Shown one piece after another: positions 1 through 15,635 of a stretch of 64,000 bases of DNA. A program made the position numbers and the translations under genes. The stretch comes from Gordonia westfalica. GTDB lineage: Bacteria > Actinomycetota > Actinomycetes > Mycobacteriales > Mycobacteriaceae. The stretch is taken from NCBI RefSeq assembly GCF_900105725.1, contig NZ_FNLM01000034.1:2666001-2730000 (forward strand). Reading direction: 5' to 3'. The notes under the pieces were generated by a model. It worked only from the letters and a program-made list of their open reading frames with translations. It was not told where the DNA came from and did no database searches. Position 1 is the first letter of the stretch, and each line of letters starts with the position of its first letter.

Positions 1-741
1 CACGTCGTCGGTGTCGACGTCAACGCCGAGAACGTCCACGCCGTCGTCGACGGCATCCGCGGCACCGGCGGTTCGGCTCTCGCCCAGGTCGCCGACGTCA
101 CCGACATGGAGCAGGTGACCGCGGCGGCGACGGCAGCCGTCGACCGCTTCGGCTCGATCGACGTCCTGGTCAACAACGCCGGCGTCATGCCGCTGGCCTA
201 CTTCGCCGATCACGAACGTGCATGGCAGAAGTGGCATGCCGCCATCGACATCAACATCAAGGGCGTGGTCAACGGCATCTCCGCCGTCTACGACCAGATG
301 ATCGCGCAGGGCCGCGGACAGGTCGTCAACATCTCGTCGATCTACGGCAACGCCGGCATCGAGGGGTCCGGCGTCTACAGCGCGACGAAGGCGGCGGTCA
401 CCACCATCTCCGACTCGCTGCGGATCGAGGCCAAGGGCAAGATCAAGGTCACCACGGTCAAACCGACCGGGATCACCGGCACAAACCTCGCCAGCTGGAT
501 CGTCAACGACACCGCCATCATGGGGCTCGTCGGCCAGCGCGCCGCCTCGTACGGTGAGCACGTCACCGCCCTGATGAACGACGACCTGCCCGCCGAACTC
601 ACCGACGTCGACTCGATCAAGTACTGGCTGATCAAGCCCGACGACCTCGCCGACGCCGTCGTCCACGTCATCGACCAGCCCTGGGGCATCAGCCTTTCCG
701 ATGTCACGGTGCGTGCCAGCGGCGAGGACTACCTGTACTGA
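1..741 (+). CDS. Short-chain dehydrogenase/reductase (5' end missing)
   Basis: The reading frame is open from base 1, so the N-terminus with the TGxxxGIG nucleotide-binding loop lies outside the window. The visible 246 residues start at the acidic end of beta strand 2 (VGVDV), continue through a DVTD motif, the NNAG motif and the catalytic YSATK (Tyr-x-x-x-Lys), and end at a TGA stop. This is a classical NAD(P)H-dependent oxidoreductase of the SDR family, cytosolic. The substrate cannot be read from the sequence. It is followed after 34 bases by an acyl-CoA synthetase gene on the same strand, which suggests an operon for a carboxylic acid, lipid or steroid side-chain substrate (inference). 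Confidence 0.9.
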   Translation, partial: HVVGVDVNAENVHAVVDGIRGTGGSALAQVADVTDMEQVTAAATAAVDRFGSIDVLVNNAGVMPLAYFADHERAWQKWHAAIDINIKGVVNGISAVYDQMIAQGRGQVVNISSIYGNAGIEGSGVYSATKAAVTTISDSLRIEAKGKIKVTTVKPTGITGTNLASWIVNDTAIMGLVGQRAASYGEHVTALMNDDLPAELTDVDSIKYWLIKPDDLADAVVHVIDQPWGISLSDVTVRASGEDYLY

Positions 742-775
742 CCCACGGTCCCGACACGGTCAGGAGGCCGACGCC

Positions 776-2290
776 ATGTACCCAGGAGCCCATCTCACCA
801 GCCGACCCCACGACCCCGCGGTCATCATGGCCGAGGGCGGCGAGACCGTCACGTTCGCACAGCTGGAGTCCCGGTCCATCCAGATGGCCCGGGCTCTGGC
901 CGACTGCGGCCTTCAACCCGGCGACCATCTCGCAGTACTCGCCACGAACACCGCCCGGGTCTTCGACATCTACTGGGCGGCAATGCGTTCCGGCCTGTAC
1001 CTGACCATGGTGAACTGGCACCTCACCGCCGGCGAGAGCGCCCACATCGTGTCCGACTGCGGCGCAACCGCACTCATCGTCGACGCCGCTCTCGCCGACA
1101 TCGGCACCGAGCTCATCCCCCTCACCCCGAACGTGACGACGCGGTTCGCGTACTCCGGGCACATCGACGGTCACGACGAACTGGATGCTGTTGCGGCGCG
1201 GCAACCGACCGAGCCGCCCGGAGATCAACCGCGTGGCGCGGACATGCTGTATTCCTCCGGCACCACCGGGCGCCCCAAGGGCATCAAACCCCAACTGCCG
1301 GGCCGTCAGATCCACGAGCCGGGCGACACGATGACCGCGATGAACCAGTCGGTGTGGGGCGTCGGACCCGACACGGTCTATCTGTCCCCCGCGCCGCTGT
1401 ATCACGCAGCACCCCTCCGTACGTGCGCGTCGGTCCAGGCCCTCGGCGGCACCGTGGTGGTGATGGAACGATTCGACGCGGAACGAGCACTGGCGCTCAT
1501 CGAGAAGTACCGCGTCACCTACAGCCAGTGGGTGCCGACGATGTTCGTCCGCATGCTGCGCCTCCCCGAGGAGGTGCGCGCCCGGTACGACACCTCGAGT
1601 ATGAGAGTCGCGGTGCACGCCGCGGCCCCGTGCCCGGTCGACGTCAAACGGGCCATGATCGACTGGTGGGGGCCCATCCTCTCCGAGTACTACTCGTCCA
1701 CCGAGCTCAACGGTCTCACCATCGTCGACACCCAGGAGTGGCTCGAACACCCGGGAACAGTGGGGCGGGCCGCTCTGGGCACCATCCGCGTCTGCGACGA
1801 GTCGGGCGCCGAGACGCCGCCCGGAACGATCGGCACCATCTACTTCGAGCGGGACCGGTTGCCTTTCGAGTATCACAACGACCCGGAGAAGACCAGTGCC
1901 GCGCAGCACCCCGATCACCCGACGTGGACCACGACGGGAGACGTCGGCTACGTCGACGAGGAGGGGCGCCTCTTTCTCACCGATCGGGACTCGTTCCTGA
2001 TCATCTCGGGCGGGGTGAACATCTACCCCCGCGAGATCGAGGATGCGCTCCTCGCGCATCCGTCGGTGCTCGACGCGGCAGTCGTCGGACTGCCCGACGC
2101 CGACCTCGGGGAGAGGGTCGCCGCGATCGTCCAACCGGTCGACGGAGCGAGCGGCGACCACGACCTCGCCGAAGCGCTGCTGGAGCACTTGCGTCCGCGG
2201 ATCGCGAGGTTCAAGTTGCCGCGCGAGGTGATCTTCCGGGACACGCTGCCGCGCACGCCGACCGGGAAACTGGTGAAGCGCAACCTCTGA
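776..2290 (+). CDS. AMP-dependent acyl-CoA synthetase (ANL superfamily)
   Basis: 504-residue adenylate-forming enzyme that would activate a carboxylic acid to its acyl-CoA through an acyl-AMP. Visible family motifs are the P-loop-like YSSGTTGRPKG, YYSSTE, the TTGDVGY motif with its Asp, a hinge region around DRDSFLIISGGVNIYPREIE, and the C-terminal PTGKLVKR with the catalytic Lys. The ATG at 776 is preceded by AGGAGG at a good distance; an in-frame extension to 701 would overlap the upstream SDR gene and lacks such a site. It lies directly behind the SDR gene and probably shares its transcript. Substrate unknown; similar FadD-like proteins act on fatty acids or steroid side chains. Confidence 0.88.
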   Translation: MYPGAHLTSRPHDPAVIMAEGGETVTFAQLESRSIQMARALADCGLQPGDHLAVLATNTARVFDIYWAAMRSGLYLTMVNWHLTAGESAHIVSDCGATALIVDAALADIGTELIPLTPNVTTRFAYSGHIDGHDELDAVAARQPTEPPGDQPRGADMLYSSGTTGRPKGIKPQLPGRQIHEPGDTMTAMNQSVWGVGPDTVYLSPAPLYHAAPLRTCASVQALGGTVVVMERFDAERALALIEKYRVTYSQWVPTMFVRMLRLPEEVRARYDTSSMRVAVHAAAPCPVDVKRAMIDWWGPILSEYYSSTELNGLTIVDTQEWLEHPGTVGRAALGTIRVCDESGAETPPGTIGTIYFERDRLPFEYHNDPEKTSAAQHPDHPTWTTTGDVGYVDEEGRLFLTDRDSFLIISGGVNIYPREIEDALLAHPSVLDAAVVGLPDADLGERVAAIVQPVDGASGDHDLAEALLEHLRPRIARFKLPREVIFRDTLPRTPTGKLVKRNL

Positions 2291-2344
2291 CCCGGATCGT
2301 CCGGGACTCGTCGGCGAACCTCCGTCCCCGGCGTCCGGCCGACC

Positions 2345-2350
2345 TAGACT
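2345..2350 (+). promoter_or_regulatory. -10 element of a leaderless promoter
   Basis: TAGACT lies six bases before the ATG at 2357. With initiation about seven bases downstream the transcript would begin at the start codon itself, the leaderless arrangement common in mycobacteria and relatives. No ribosome binding site is visible before this ATG, which fits. Confidence 0.5.
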
Positions 2351-2356
2351 GGGCGG

Positions 2357-3355
2357 ATGTCGGGCAGATCGTTCCACTGGCCGTGGATCGCGGCACTCGC
2401 CGCCTTCGTCATGTTCGTGGTGGTGCCGCCGCCGGCCGTACTGGCCGCGCCGGCCGCCCCTGCGCCGGTGGTCGTGTCGTCGTCCGTCATCGCCACCGAA
2501 TGTGCGGGCAAACCTGTACAGGTCGCGGCCCGCTGGTATTTCCCACCAGGTCGGCCTACGGCACTCGTCTGGCTCCAGCACGGCTTCTCCCGGACGGCGG
2601 CCAACCTCGACTCCTTGGCCCGCTCATACGCGAGCGCCGGTTTCCTCGTCGTGAGCCCGACGCTGGACTCGGTGAACCTCGGCGGGTGCGCCGTCGCGTT
2701 CAACATCGCCGACAACGCGGCGTTCGCCCGGACCGTCGGCGGGGTGTTCGGGTCGGGCCGCGACGCCGCCGGCCCGCTCGGGACCAGTCTCGTCCGAGCA
2801 CGGGACGCCGCCCACCGTCCCGACGTGACGATGCCGTACCGCATGGTCTTCGCGGGGCATTCGGCCGGCGGCGAATTCGTGGTGGTCGCGGCCGACGCGC
2901 TCCGGCGCGCCGACCCGGCCGCCTACCGGCGCCTGGCCGGGATCATGCTGTTCGATCCCGTCAACTCTTTCTTCGGCACCCACTTCGCTTCCGCCGCAGC
3001 ATCTCTCGGTGCCGCCCGGCTCCCGATCCGGGTGCTGGCGTCGCAGCCGTCGGTGTCGAACACCTTCGAGTCCGGCGTGTCCGTCCTCCAGCGGACCACG
3101 CGGCAGGAGTTCCTCGGCTCGCGACTGGTCACCGGCATCCACATCGACGCCGAAGGCGATTCGACCGACCTCATCGGTGAAGTGTCCGAACTCGCCGTGC
3201 CGCGACCCCGCAACGGCCGGGTCATCCGCGCACTGGCGACCGGGTGGTCGTCGGACATGGTGGCCGACTCCGTGACCCCGACCTACTACCCCGGCGGCCG
3301 CTACTACGACCTGTTGCTCACCACACGCACCGTCACCACCCTTCCCGTGCACTGA
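2357..3355 (+). CDS. Secreted alpha/beta-hydrolase (lipase/esterase-like)
   Basis: 332 residues. The N-terminus has a hydrophobic segment (WIAALAAFVMFVVV) ending in an Ala/Pro-rich stretch with AxA-type cleavage sites, so export is likely. The mature part shows LVWLQHGFSR (oxyanion region) and the nucleophile elbow GHSAGG around residue 175; a late GIHIDAEGDSTD region could carry the acid. The fold is that of PET-hydrolase/lipase-like alpha/beta-hydrolases, but the substrate is not evident. The gene probably has its own leaderless promoter and ends just before a bidirectional terminator. Confidence 0.75.
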   Translation: MSGRSFHWPWIAALAAFVMFVVVPPPAVLAAPAAPAPVVVSSSVIATECAGKPVQVAARWYFPPGRPTALVWLQHGFSRTAANLDSLARSYASAGFLVVSPTLDSVNLGGCAVAFNIADNAAFARTVGGVFGSGRDAAGPLGTSLVRARDAAHRPDVTMPYRMVFAGHSAGGEFVVVAADALRRADPAAYRRLAGIMLFDPVNSFFGTHFASAAASLGAARLPIRVLASQPSVSNTFESGVSVLQRTTRQEFLGSRLVTGIHIDAEGDSTDLIGEVSELAVPRPRNGRVIRALATGWSSDMVADSVTPTYYPGGRYYDLLLTTRTVTTLPVH

Positions 3356-3375
3356 GTCTCCCGGAACAGCGAAAA

Positions 3376-3402
3376 GCCCTCGCACTCAACGAGTGCGAGG
3401 GC
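3376..3402. terminator. Bidirectional terminator between hydrolase gene and rpoC
   Basis: Perfect 12-bp stem GCCCTCGCACTC / GAGTGCGAGGGC with a three-base loop. It is followed by CTTTC on the plus strand and by TTTT on the minus strand. It sits between two convergent genes and would end transcription of both. Confidence 0.85.
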
Positions 3403-3420
3403 CTTTCAGCTCAGTACGGC

Positions 3421-7376
<3,956 letters not shown>

Positions 7377-7420
7377 TCTGTGCCTTCCTGAGCGAGCTCT
7401 GTCTTCGTCTGTGGGGGGCA

Positions 7421-7442
7421 CACGGGGGGCGCAGCCCCCGTG
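7421..7442 (-). other. Hairpin in the rpoB-rpoC intergenic gap
   Basis: CACGGGGG pairs with CCCCCGTG across a six-base loop in the 69-base gap between rpoB and rpoC. There is no T tract, so it is more likely an mRNA structure (processing or stability) than a terminator. Confidence 0.4.
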
Positions 7443-7445
7443 CGG

Positions 7446-10934
<3,489 letters not shown>

Positions 10935-11098
10935 GATGCGTCCTTCCAACACGACGTTATTCACAACCTAGATGTGCGGTGGCTTGATGGGCCGTTCGCT
11001 GGTGACACCCTGAGATCGGCGATCACCGCAGCACACACAACTAAGAGTGGCCGTAGAAGGATCGGTAGATGGACAGGAGGCAGCCAGCGCAACGTCCA

Positions 11099-11129
11099 AC
11101 TGTAGCAGAAAGTAGACGTACTTTGTCAA
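11099..11129 (-). promoter_or_regulatory. Candidate rpoBC promoter
   Basis: On the minus strand TTGACA (11124-11129) is followed after 19 bases by TACAGT (11099-11104) preceded by TGC, an extended -10. Initiation near 11092 would give an untranslated leader of about 160 bases before rpoB. The rest of the 335-base gap 10935-11269 shows no gene or other clear element. Confidence 0.5.
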
Positions 11130-11269
11130 GCCCGTCTAGAAGCGATTTCGCACGGGTGGCTGCCTGCACGTCGATCGCTGGTCACAGACTGGCCCGACAA
11201 CGCCCAAACGTCAAGCGGTACGCGCCAATTTCGCGAAGTTGTCCTCGGACTCACCCGCCAGACCCGGCG

Positions 11270-12310
11270 TCAGAAGGGTTCGACGCCCTGGATGCGCCAG
11301 GTGTCGCCCTCTTTGACCATGGCGAACTGCGCGCGCGGCGCACCGCTGTTGGTGGCCATGCTGTTCTGCGTCTCGCTGATGATCAGGTTCGCGATCACGG
11401 TCGCCTTCGCCCCGTCACCGCCGCCGGTGAGGTCCTTCACCCCGATGGTGTCGACCCGGCACTCGGCGCCCGTCTTGGTCTGCGTGATCAGGTCTTTCTG
11501 CGCCTTGAAGGTCTTGTCGAACTCCTCGCGCGCCTGCCCGGTCAGCGCATCCTGCGCGCGTTTCTGCCAGGCGTCGAGCTCGGTGTGCTCGTAACCGAAC
11601 ACCGCACAGATCCGCTCCTGTGCCTGCCCGGTCAGCTGCGACGTGGCCTCCTGCTCGACGAAGGCCTTGTTCGGGCCCACGTCCGCACCCGGGTGGAACG
11701 CGAGGACCACGGCGACGATGCCCAGCACCACCGCGACCGCGGCGAGGACGGCCGCCAGCGGGGTCGCGACCTTCTTGCCGCCACCGCTCCCCCGGCGTCC
11801 GGGGCGGCGGCCCAGCGGGCGGTTCGACGAGGTCTCGGCGTCCGCAGCCGTGCCGGCCGCGCTGGGACGCAGGGTCGAGACCCGGGAGACGGGCCTGGTC
11901 TTCGGCTTGGTGAGGTCCGGCTTCGCGGGGCTCTCGGTGGCGGCGTCGGTTCTCGTGGTGTCGTCGCCGGGCCCTTCGAGGCTCGTCGCTTTCGCTCCTC
12001 GCACCTCAGGGGACGAGGGGGTCGTCGACCTCGACTCGCTACGCTCGCTCGGCCCGGCGGCTTTCGCTCCTCGCACCTCAGGGGACGACGGGGTCGTCGA
12101 CCTCGACTCGCTACGCTCGCTCGGCCCGGCGGCTTTCGCTCCTCGCACCTCAGGGGACGAGGGGGCCGTCGTCTCATCGGACTTCGACTGGGGCACAACA
12201 GGATCGGTGGTCGCCTGGTCGGTGTCCGGACGCGCGGCACCGCGGGTGTGGCCGGCGACCTTCGGTGTCGGACGACGTTTGCCGGCGGGCTTCTTCGGGT
12301 TCTGGGCCAT
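11270..12310 (-). CDS. Mce-associated membrane protein with repetitive N-terminal region
   Basis: 346 residues. A long, charged, disordered N-terminal half is followed by one membrane segment (VATPLAAVLAAVAVVLGIVA, about residue 183-202) and a C-terminal domain with the pattern of Mce-associated proteins (KAFVEQEATSQLTGQ, then FAMVKEGDTWRIQGVEPF at the end). Such proteins are thought to stabilise Mce complexes in the envelope. The N-terminal region contains two full and one partial copy of a 24-residue repeat beginning SSPEVRGAKAAGPSERSESR; the DNA behind it is a dispersed genomic repeat. It is the last gene of the mce operon; its start codon overlaps the upstream stop by one base (TGATG). 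Confidence 0.75.
   Translation of the reverse strand: MAQNPKKPAGKRRPTPKVAGHTRGAARPDTDQATTDPVVPQSKSDETTAPSSPEVRGAKAAGPSERSESRSTTPSSPEVRGAKAAGPSERSESRSTTPSSPEVRGAKATSLEGPGDDTTRTDAATESPAKPDLTKPKTRPVSRVSTLRPSAAGTAADAETSSNRPLGRRPGRRGSGGGKKVATPLAAVLAAVAVVLGIVAVVLAFHPGADVGPNKAFVEQEATSQLTGQAQERICAVFGYEHTELDAWQKRAQDALTGQAREEFDKTFKAQKDLITQTKTGAECRVDTIGVKDLTGGGDGAKATVIANLIISETQNSMATNSGAPRAQFAMVKEGDTWRIQGVEPF
11989..12152 (-). repeat. 72-bp tandem repeat inside the Mce-associated gene
   Basis: Two almost identical 72-bp units (11989-12060 and 12061-12132) and the start of a third follow each other in frame, each coding 24 residues. Each unit contains TTCGCTCCTCGCACCTCAGG and CGACTCGCTACGCTCGCTCGG. The first of these, with its flank CCTTCGAGGCTCGTCGCT at 11973-11990, also occurs in inverted orientation near 54161-54197, which shows that it is a dispersed element. 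Confidence 0.85.
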
Positions 12311-12990
12311 CAGTTGCCCCCTCCCGGAGCCGGTGCGGGCGCCTGGCCATTACCTGCCTGGCCCCCGTCGGAGTACGCGATGCCCTCCAGGCCGAGGAGG
12401 TTCTCGGCCTTCCAGGTGTCGCCGTCCTTAACCATGCTGACGTCGAAGCCGCGTGTCTCGTCGACGCCGGGCTGACCCGGACGTTCGAGAGTGGTGATGA
12501 CGTAGACGAGGACCTTGGCCTTCTCCTCGTCGGCGTTGACCTCGCTCGGTGCGCTGCGCACCAGTCGCGCGCTCAGCTTCGCGGTGCCGGGGCCGGCCTG
12601 CGAGAGCATGTCGAGAACGCTGCCGTCCTTGCCGCCGAGGACCTCCTCCTTGGCCTTGCCGGTCAGGGACGCCTCGGCGCGCTTCTTGAAACCGTCGAGA
12701 TCGGCGGGGTCGATGGTGGTGACGTTCAGGACGGTCTGTTCGGCCGCCTGGGTGGCCTCGTCCCGCGTCTGCTGCGCCGGGTACTGGTCGGCGTAGACGT
12801 CGTAGGCACGCACTCCGAACACGACCACGCACACCGTCGCCGCGATCACCGCGACGATCGCCAGCGCGAGCGGCACGACACCGGTGATCCGCGTCGACGC
12901 GGGTCGGGTACCGGTGCTCTTCTCGGTCGGACCGTGATCCGGATCTGGATAGCCTGAGGGTTCGGTGGTGCCAGTCATAGCAGAAGACAC
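12310..12990 (-). CDS. Mce-associated membrane protein
   Basis: 226 residues with one membrane segment (VVPLALAIVAVIAATVCVVV, about residues 38-57) behind a short polar N-terminus, then an extracytoplasmic domain with the ISxMVKDGDTWKAENL-like end seen in Mce-associated proteins, here FDVSMVKDGDTWKAENLLGL, and a Gly/Pro/Ala-rich tail. Probable accessory protein of the Mce lipid importer encoded just upstream; it is separated from mceF by 81 bases and overlaps the next gene by one base. Confidence 0.75.
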   Translation of the reverse strand: MSSAMTGTTEPSGYPDPDHGPTEKSTGTRPASTRITGVVPLALAIVAVIAATVCVVVFGVRAYDVYADQYPAQQTRDEATQAAEQTVLNVTTIDPADLDGFKKRAEASLTGKAKEEVLGGKDGSVLDMLSQAGPGTAKLSARLVRSAPSEVNADEEKAKVLVYVITTLERPGQPGVDETRGFDVSMVKDGDTWKAENLLGLEGIAYSDGGQAGNGQAPAPAPGGGN

Positions 12991-13071
12991 TGTATAGATC
13001 GCTCCTGAGCGCAGGCCAAGGCGCAGCGTCCGCCGGGAGGCGGGGCCGGGGCCTTGAACGGCCCGCGTCGT

Positions 13072-14313
13072 CTACTTGGGCCGCACGCCGAGCAGCGCTG
13101 CGAGCTGCCGGGCGAGCGGGTTTAGGTTCAGCTTGTCGGGGTCCTTCTTCGGCGTGGAGTCCCACGGCTGGGGATACGCGGGGTTCGCGTACTGCGCGCG
13201 CTCGGCGCCACGCACCGAGGTGGGATTGCCGAACGGCACGGTGCACTTGGCGTCGGTGTTGAACGGGAACTCGTCGTAGTGCTTGTCGAAGTCCGGGTTC
13301 TTCCGCCGCATCTCCGCCATCAGCGCCTCGGTGCTGCCGTAGCCCCGCGTACACGCCGCCGGGTTGTTGGTCTCGAGCACGACGCCGAAGTGGATCTGGC
13401 CGTCGCCGGGTGCCGGCGAATGGCTGCCGGCCGACAGCGCGGACAGCATCGCGAAGGTCGTTGAGGTGTTGTAGGTGGCCGGTTCGATGGTGCGGGCCAC
13501 CTCGGAGAGGTCCTTCACGACCTTGGAGATGTCGTTGCCGTTCTTCTGGATGAGCTCGGAGATCTCCGTCGCCGACAGCGTGCCGGTGGTCAGCAGACGC
13601 CGCAGATCCGGGTCCGATGACGCGAGGGTCGCGGTGACCAGGTCGAGGTTCCGCGACCACGTGAGGATCGCGTCGGACTGGTCGGCCTGTGTCGCGAGGA
13701 CGACGTTCGAGTCCTGGATGAGGGACACGACCTGGCTCAGGTTGTCGACGCCGGCGCGCGACAGCTTGCCCAGCGAGTCGACGAGGCGGGTCAGGTTCTC
13801 GCTCTGACCGTTGAACGCCTTGCCGAGTTCGGTGATCACGGTGTGCAGGTCGTCGACCGGGATCGACGAGGTGAAGTCGATCGCCGACTTCACGACGTCC
13901 TCGAGCGGCTCGGGCAGCTTGTACTTCGTGATGACGTCGCCGCCCTTGAGGTACGGACCCGACGACGTCGTCGGCTGCAGGTCGACGTACTGCTCACCGA
14001 TCGCCGAGCGCGACGCGACGACCGCGGTCGCCGACGCCGGGATGTCCGGACCGCCCGAGTCGATGTCGAGGGCGACGTCGACGCCGGTCTTGGTCAGCGT
14101 CAGTCCACCGACACGTCCGACCGGGACACCCTGGTAGGTGACCTCGGCGTTGGTGAAGATGCCGCCGGAGTCGGGCAGCTGCGCGGTGACGGTGTACATG
14201 CCGACACCGGCCAGCTTGTCCAGCCGCGCATACTTCGCACCGACGTAGACCAGAGCCACCAGACCGACCACGACGAACACGATCAGCTGGATCTTGACGA
14301 ACTTGCCGATCAT
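13072..14313 (-). CDS. mceF: MCE-family protein, subunit F position
   Basis: 413 residues. N-terminal membrane anchor (KIQLIVFVVVGLVALVYVGA) followed by one MCE domain (VTAQLPDSGGIFTNAEVTYQ, GVPVGRV) and a long helical region ending in a proline-containing tail. Known MCE proteins form a hexameric tunnel that carries lipids across the envelope to the YrbE permeases. It is the sixth mce gene and overlaps mceE by four bases (ATGA), consistent with strict co-translation. Confidence 0.88.
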   Translation of the reverse strand: MIGKFVKIQLIVFVVVGLVALVYVGAKYARLDKLAGVGMYTVTAQLPDSGGIFTNAEVTYQGVPVGRVGGLTLTKTGVDVALDIDSGGPDIPASATAVVASRSAIGEQYVDLQPTTSSGPYLKGGDVITKYKLPEPLEDVVKSAIDFTSSIPVDDLHTVITELGKAFNGQSENLTRLVDSLGKLSRAGVDNLSQVVSLIQDSNVVLATQADQSDAILTWSRNLDLVTATLASSDPDLRRLLTTGTLSATEISELIQKNGNDISKVVKDLSEVARTIEPATYNTSTTFAMLSALSAGSHSPAPGDGQIHFGVVLETNNPAACTRGYGSTEALMAEMRRKNPDFDKHYDEFPFNTDAKCTVPFGNPTSVRGAERAQYANPAYPQPWDSTPKKDPDKLNLNPLARQLAALLGVRPK

Positions 14314-15635
14314 CGTCCTGCTCCTGTCGGTCCCGGCGACTCGGGTGCCAGCCCCATGGCCGCGAGCGGACCGTCGAGAATGCCCTGTCCGGGCGTCGCT
14401 GGTGCGGGCATCGGGCCGGCGCCGTCGGTCGACCGCGAGAACGATGCCGGGTAGCGACCGCCGGACGGCGGCGTATTCGGTCCCGGGCGCGAGTTCGGGG
14501 CGGGCGGCAGCAGGGTGATCGTCGGCCAGCCGTAGCGCGGTCCGTTACCGCCGTAGTACGGGTTCCGCGGGTCGACGGGCACGTTCACCCGGGCCGGCGG
14601 CGAGTACTTCGGTGTTCCCTGCCCCACGCCGAGAGCCTCGATCTGGTTGAGGATGCGCAGGTCCAGCGTCATGAAGAGGTTGGTCGCGTCGCCCTTCACA
14701 CCGGGCAGCAGCCAGTCCGGGAACGGATGGGTCAGCATCAGCGGTGCGGCGGTGATCAGGTCCGGGGCGGCCGCGGCGAGCTGGGTGAGCACCGGGCGCA
14801 GCGCCTTCAGGTCGTTGATCAGGGCCTTGCGCGACTTGCCGAGCACGTCGGTGCCGACCTGACCGAGCTGGTCGAGCTTGGTCAGCAGTTCGACGAACTG
14901 CGGGCGCTGTTCCTCGAGCACCTCGATGCCCTCCGGCAGCTGCTTGAGGATGCGGTCGATCTGCGCGGTCTGCTTCTCGGTACGCGCCGACAGCTCGGCG
15001 AGACCGTCGATGGCGCCGATGATGTCGTCACGCTGGCGGTTGAGACCGGCGATCAGCTTCTCGGACTGATCGATGAGGTCGCGGACCTTGTCGGTCCGGC
15101 CGTCGAGCGTCTTGTTCAGCTCGGTGACGATCGGCTGGATCTGGTTGATGCCGCCGCCGGTGAGTAGTAGCGCCAGCGCGCCGAGGACCTGCTCGATGTC
15201 GGTGGCGGTGCGCGTCCGCGACGTCGGGATCGGCTCCGCCGGGTTCTGGCGCGGCGCGTCGGCGCTGCCGTCGGGTTCGCTCAGCGCGACGAACTTCTCA
15301 CCGAGCAGCGAGGTCTGCTGGACGCTCGCCTCGGACTCGTCGGACAGGTCGACGTCGTTCTTCACCTCGACCGTGACCTGTGCGAACCACTGATCATTCG
15401 GCACCTCGACCTTGGTCACGCGGCCGACGGGGATGCCGTCACGCTTGACCATCGACTGGGGCACCAGGTCGAGCACGTCGTCGAACTGGATCTTGTAGGT
15501 GCGCGGGTCACCGCCGGTGTCGACGCCGCCGGGCAGCGGCAGCGACTGGATGCCGTTGGACATACAGCCCGACACGAGCACCGTCAGCGACAGGACCGCA
15601 CCGGCCAGTGCCACACGCATGGAACGCGGGTTCAT
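14310..15635 (-). CDS. mceE: MCE-family lipoprotein, subunit E position
   Basis: 441 residues with a lipoprotein signal: hydrophobic AGAVLSLTVLVSGC, lipobox LVSGC with Cys at residue 24. The MCE domain follows (YKIQFDDVLDLVPQSMVK, GIPVGRV), then a helical part and a Pro/Gly-rich C-terminus. In mycobacterial mce operons this position is the LprK-type lipoprotein, which the lipobox confirms. Start overlaps the mceD stop by one base. Confidence 0.9.
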   Translation of the reverse strand: MNPRSMRVALAGAVLSLTVLVSGCMSNGIQSLPLPGGVDTGGDPRTYKIQFDDVLDLVPQSMVKRDGIPVGRVTKVEVPNDQWFAQVTVEVKNDVDLSDESEASVQQTSLLGEKFVALSEPDGSADAPRQNPAEPIPTSRTRTATDIEQVLGALALLLTGGGINQIQPIVTELNKTLDGRTDKVRDLIDQSEKLIAGLNRQRDDIIGAIDGLAELSARTEKQTAQIDRILKQLPEGIEVLEEQRPQFVELLTKLDQLGQVGTDVLGKSRKALINDLKALRPVLTQLAAAAPDLITAAPLMLTHPFPDWLLPGVKGDATNLFMTLDLRILNQIEALGVGQGTPKYSPPARVNVPVDPRNPYYGGNGPRYGWPTITLLPPAPNSRPGPNTPPSGGRYPASFSRSTDGAGPMPAPATPGQGILDGPLAAMGLAPESPGPTGAGR

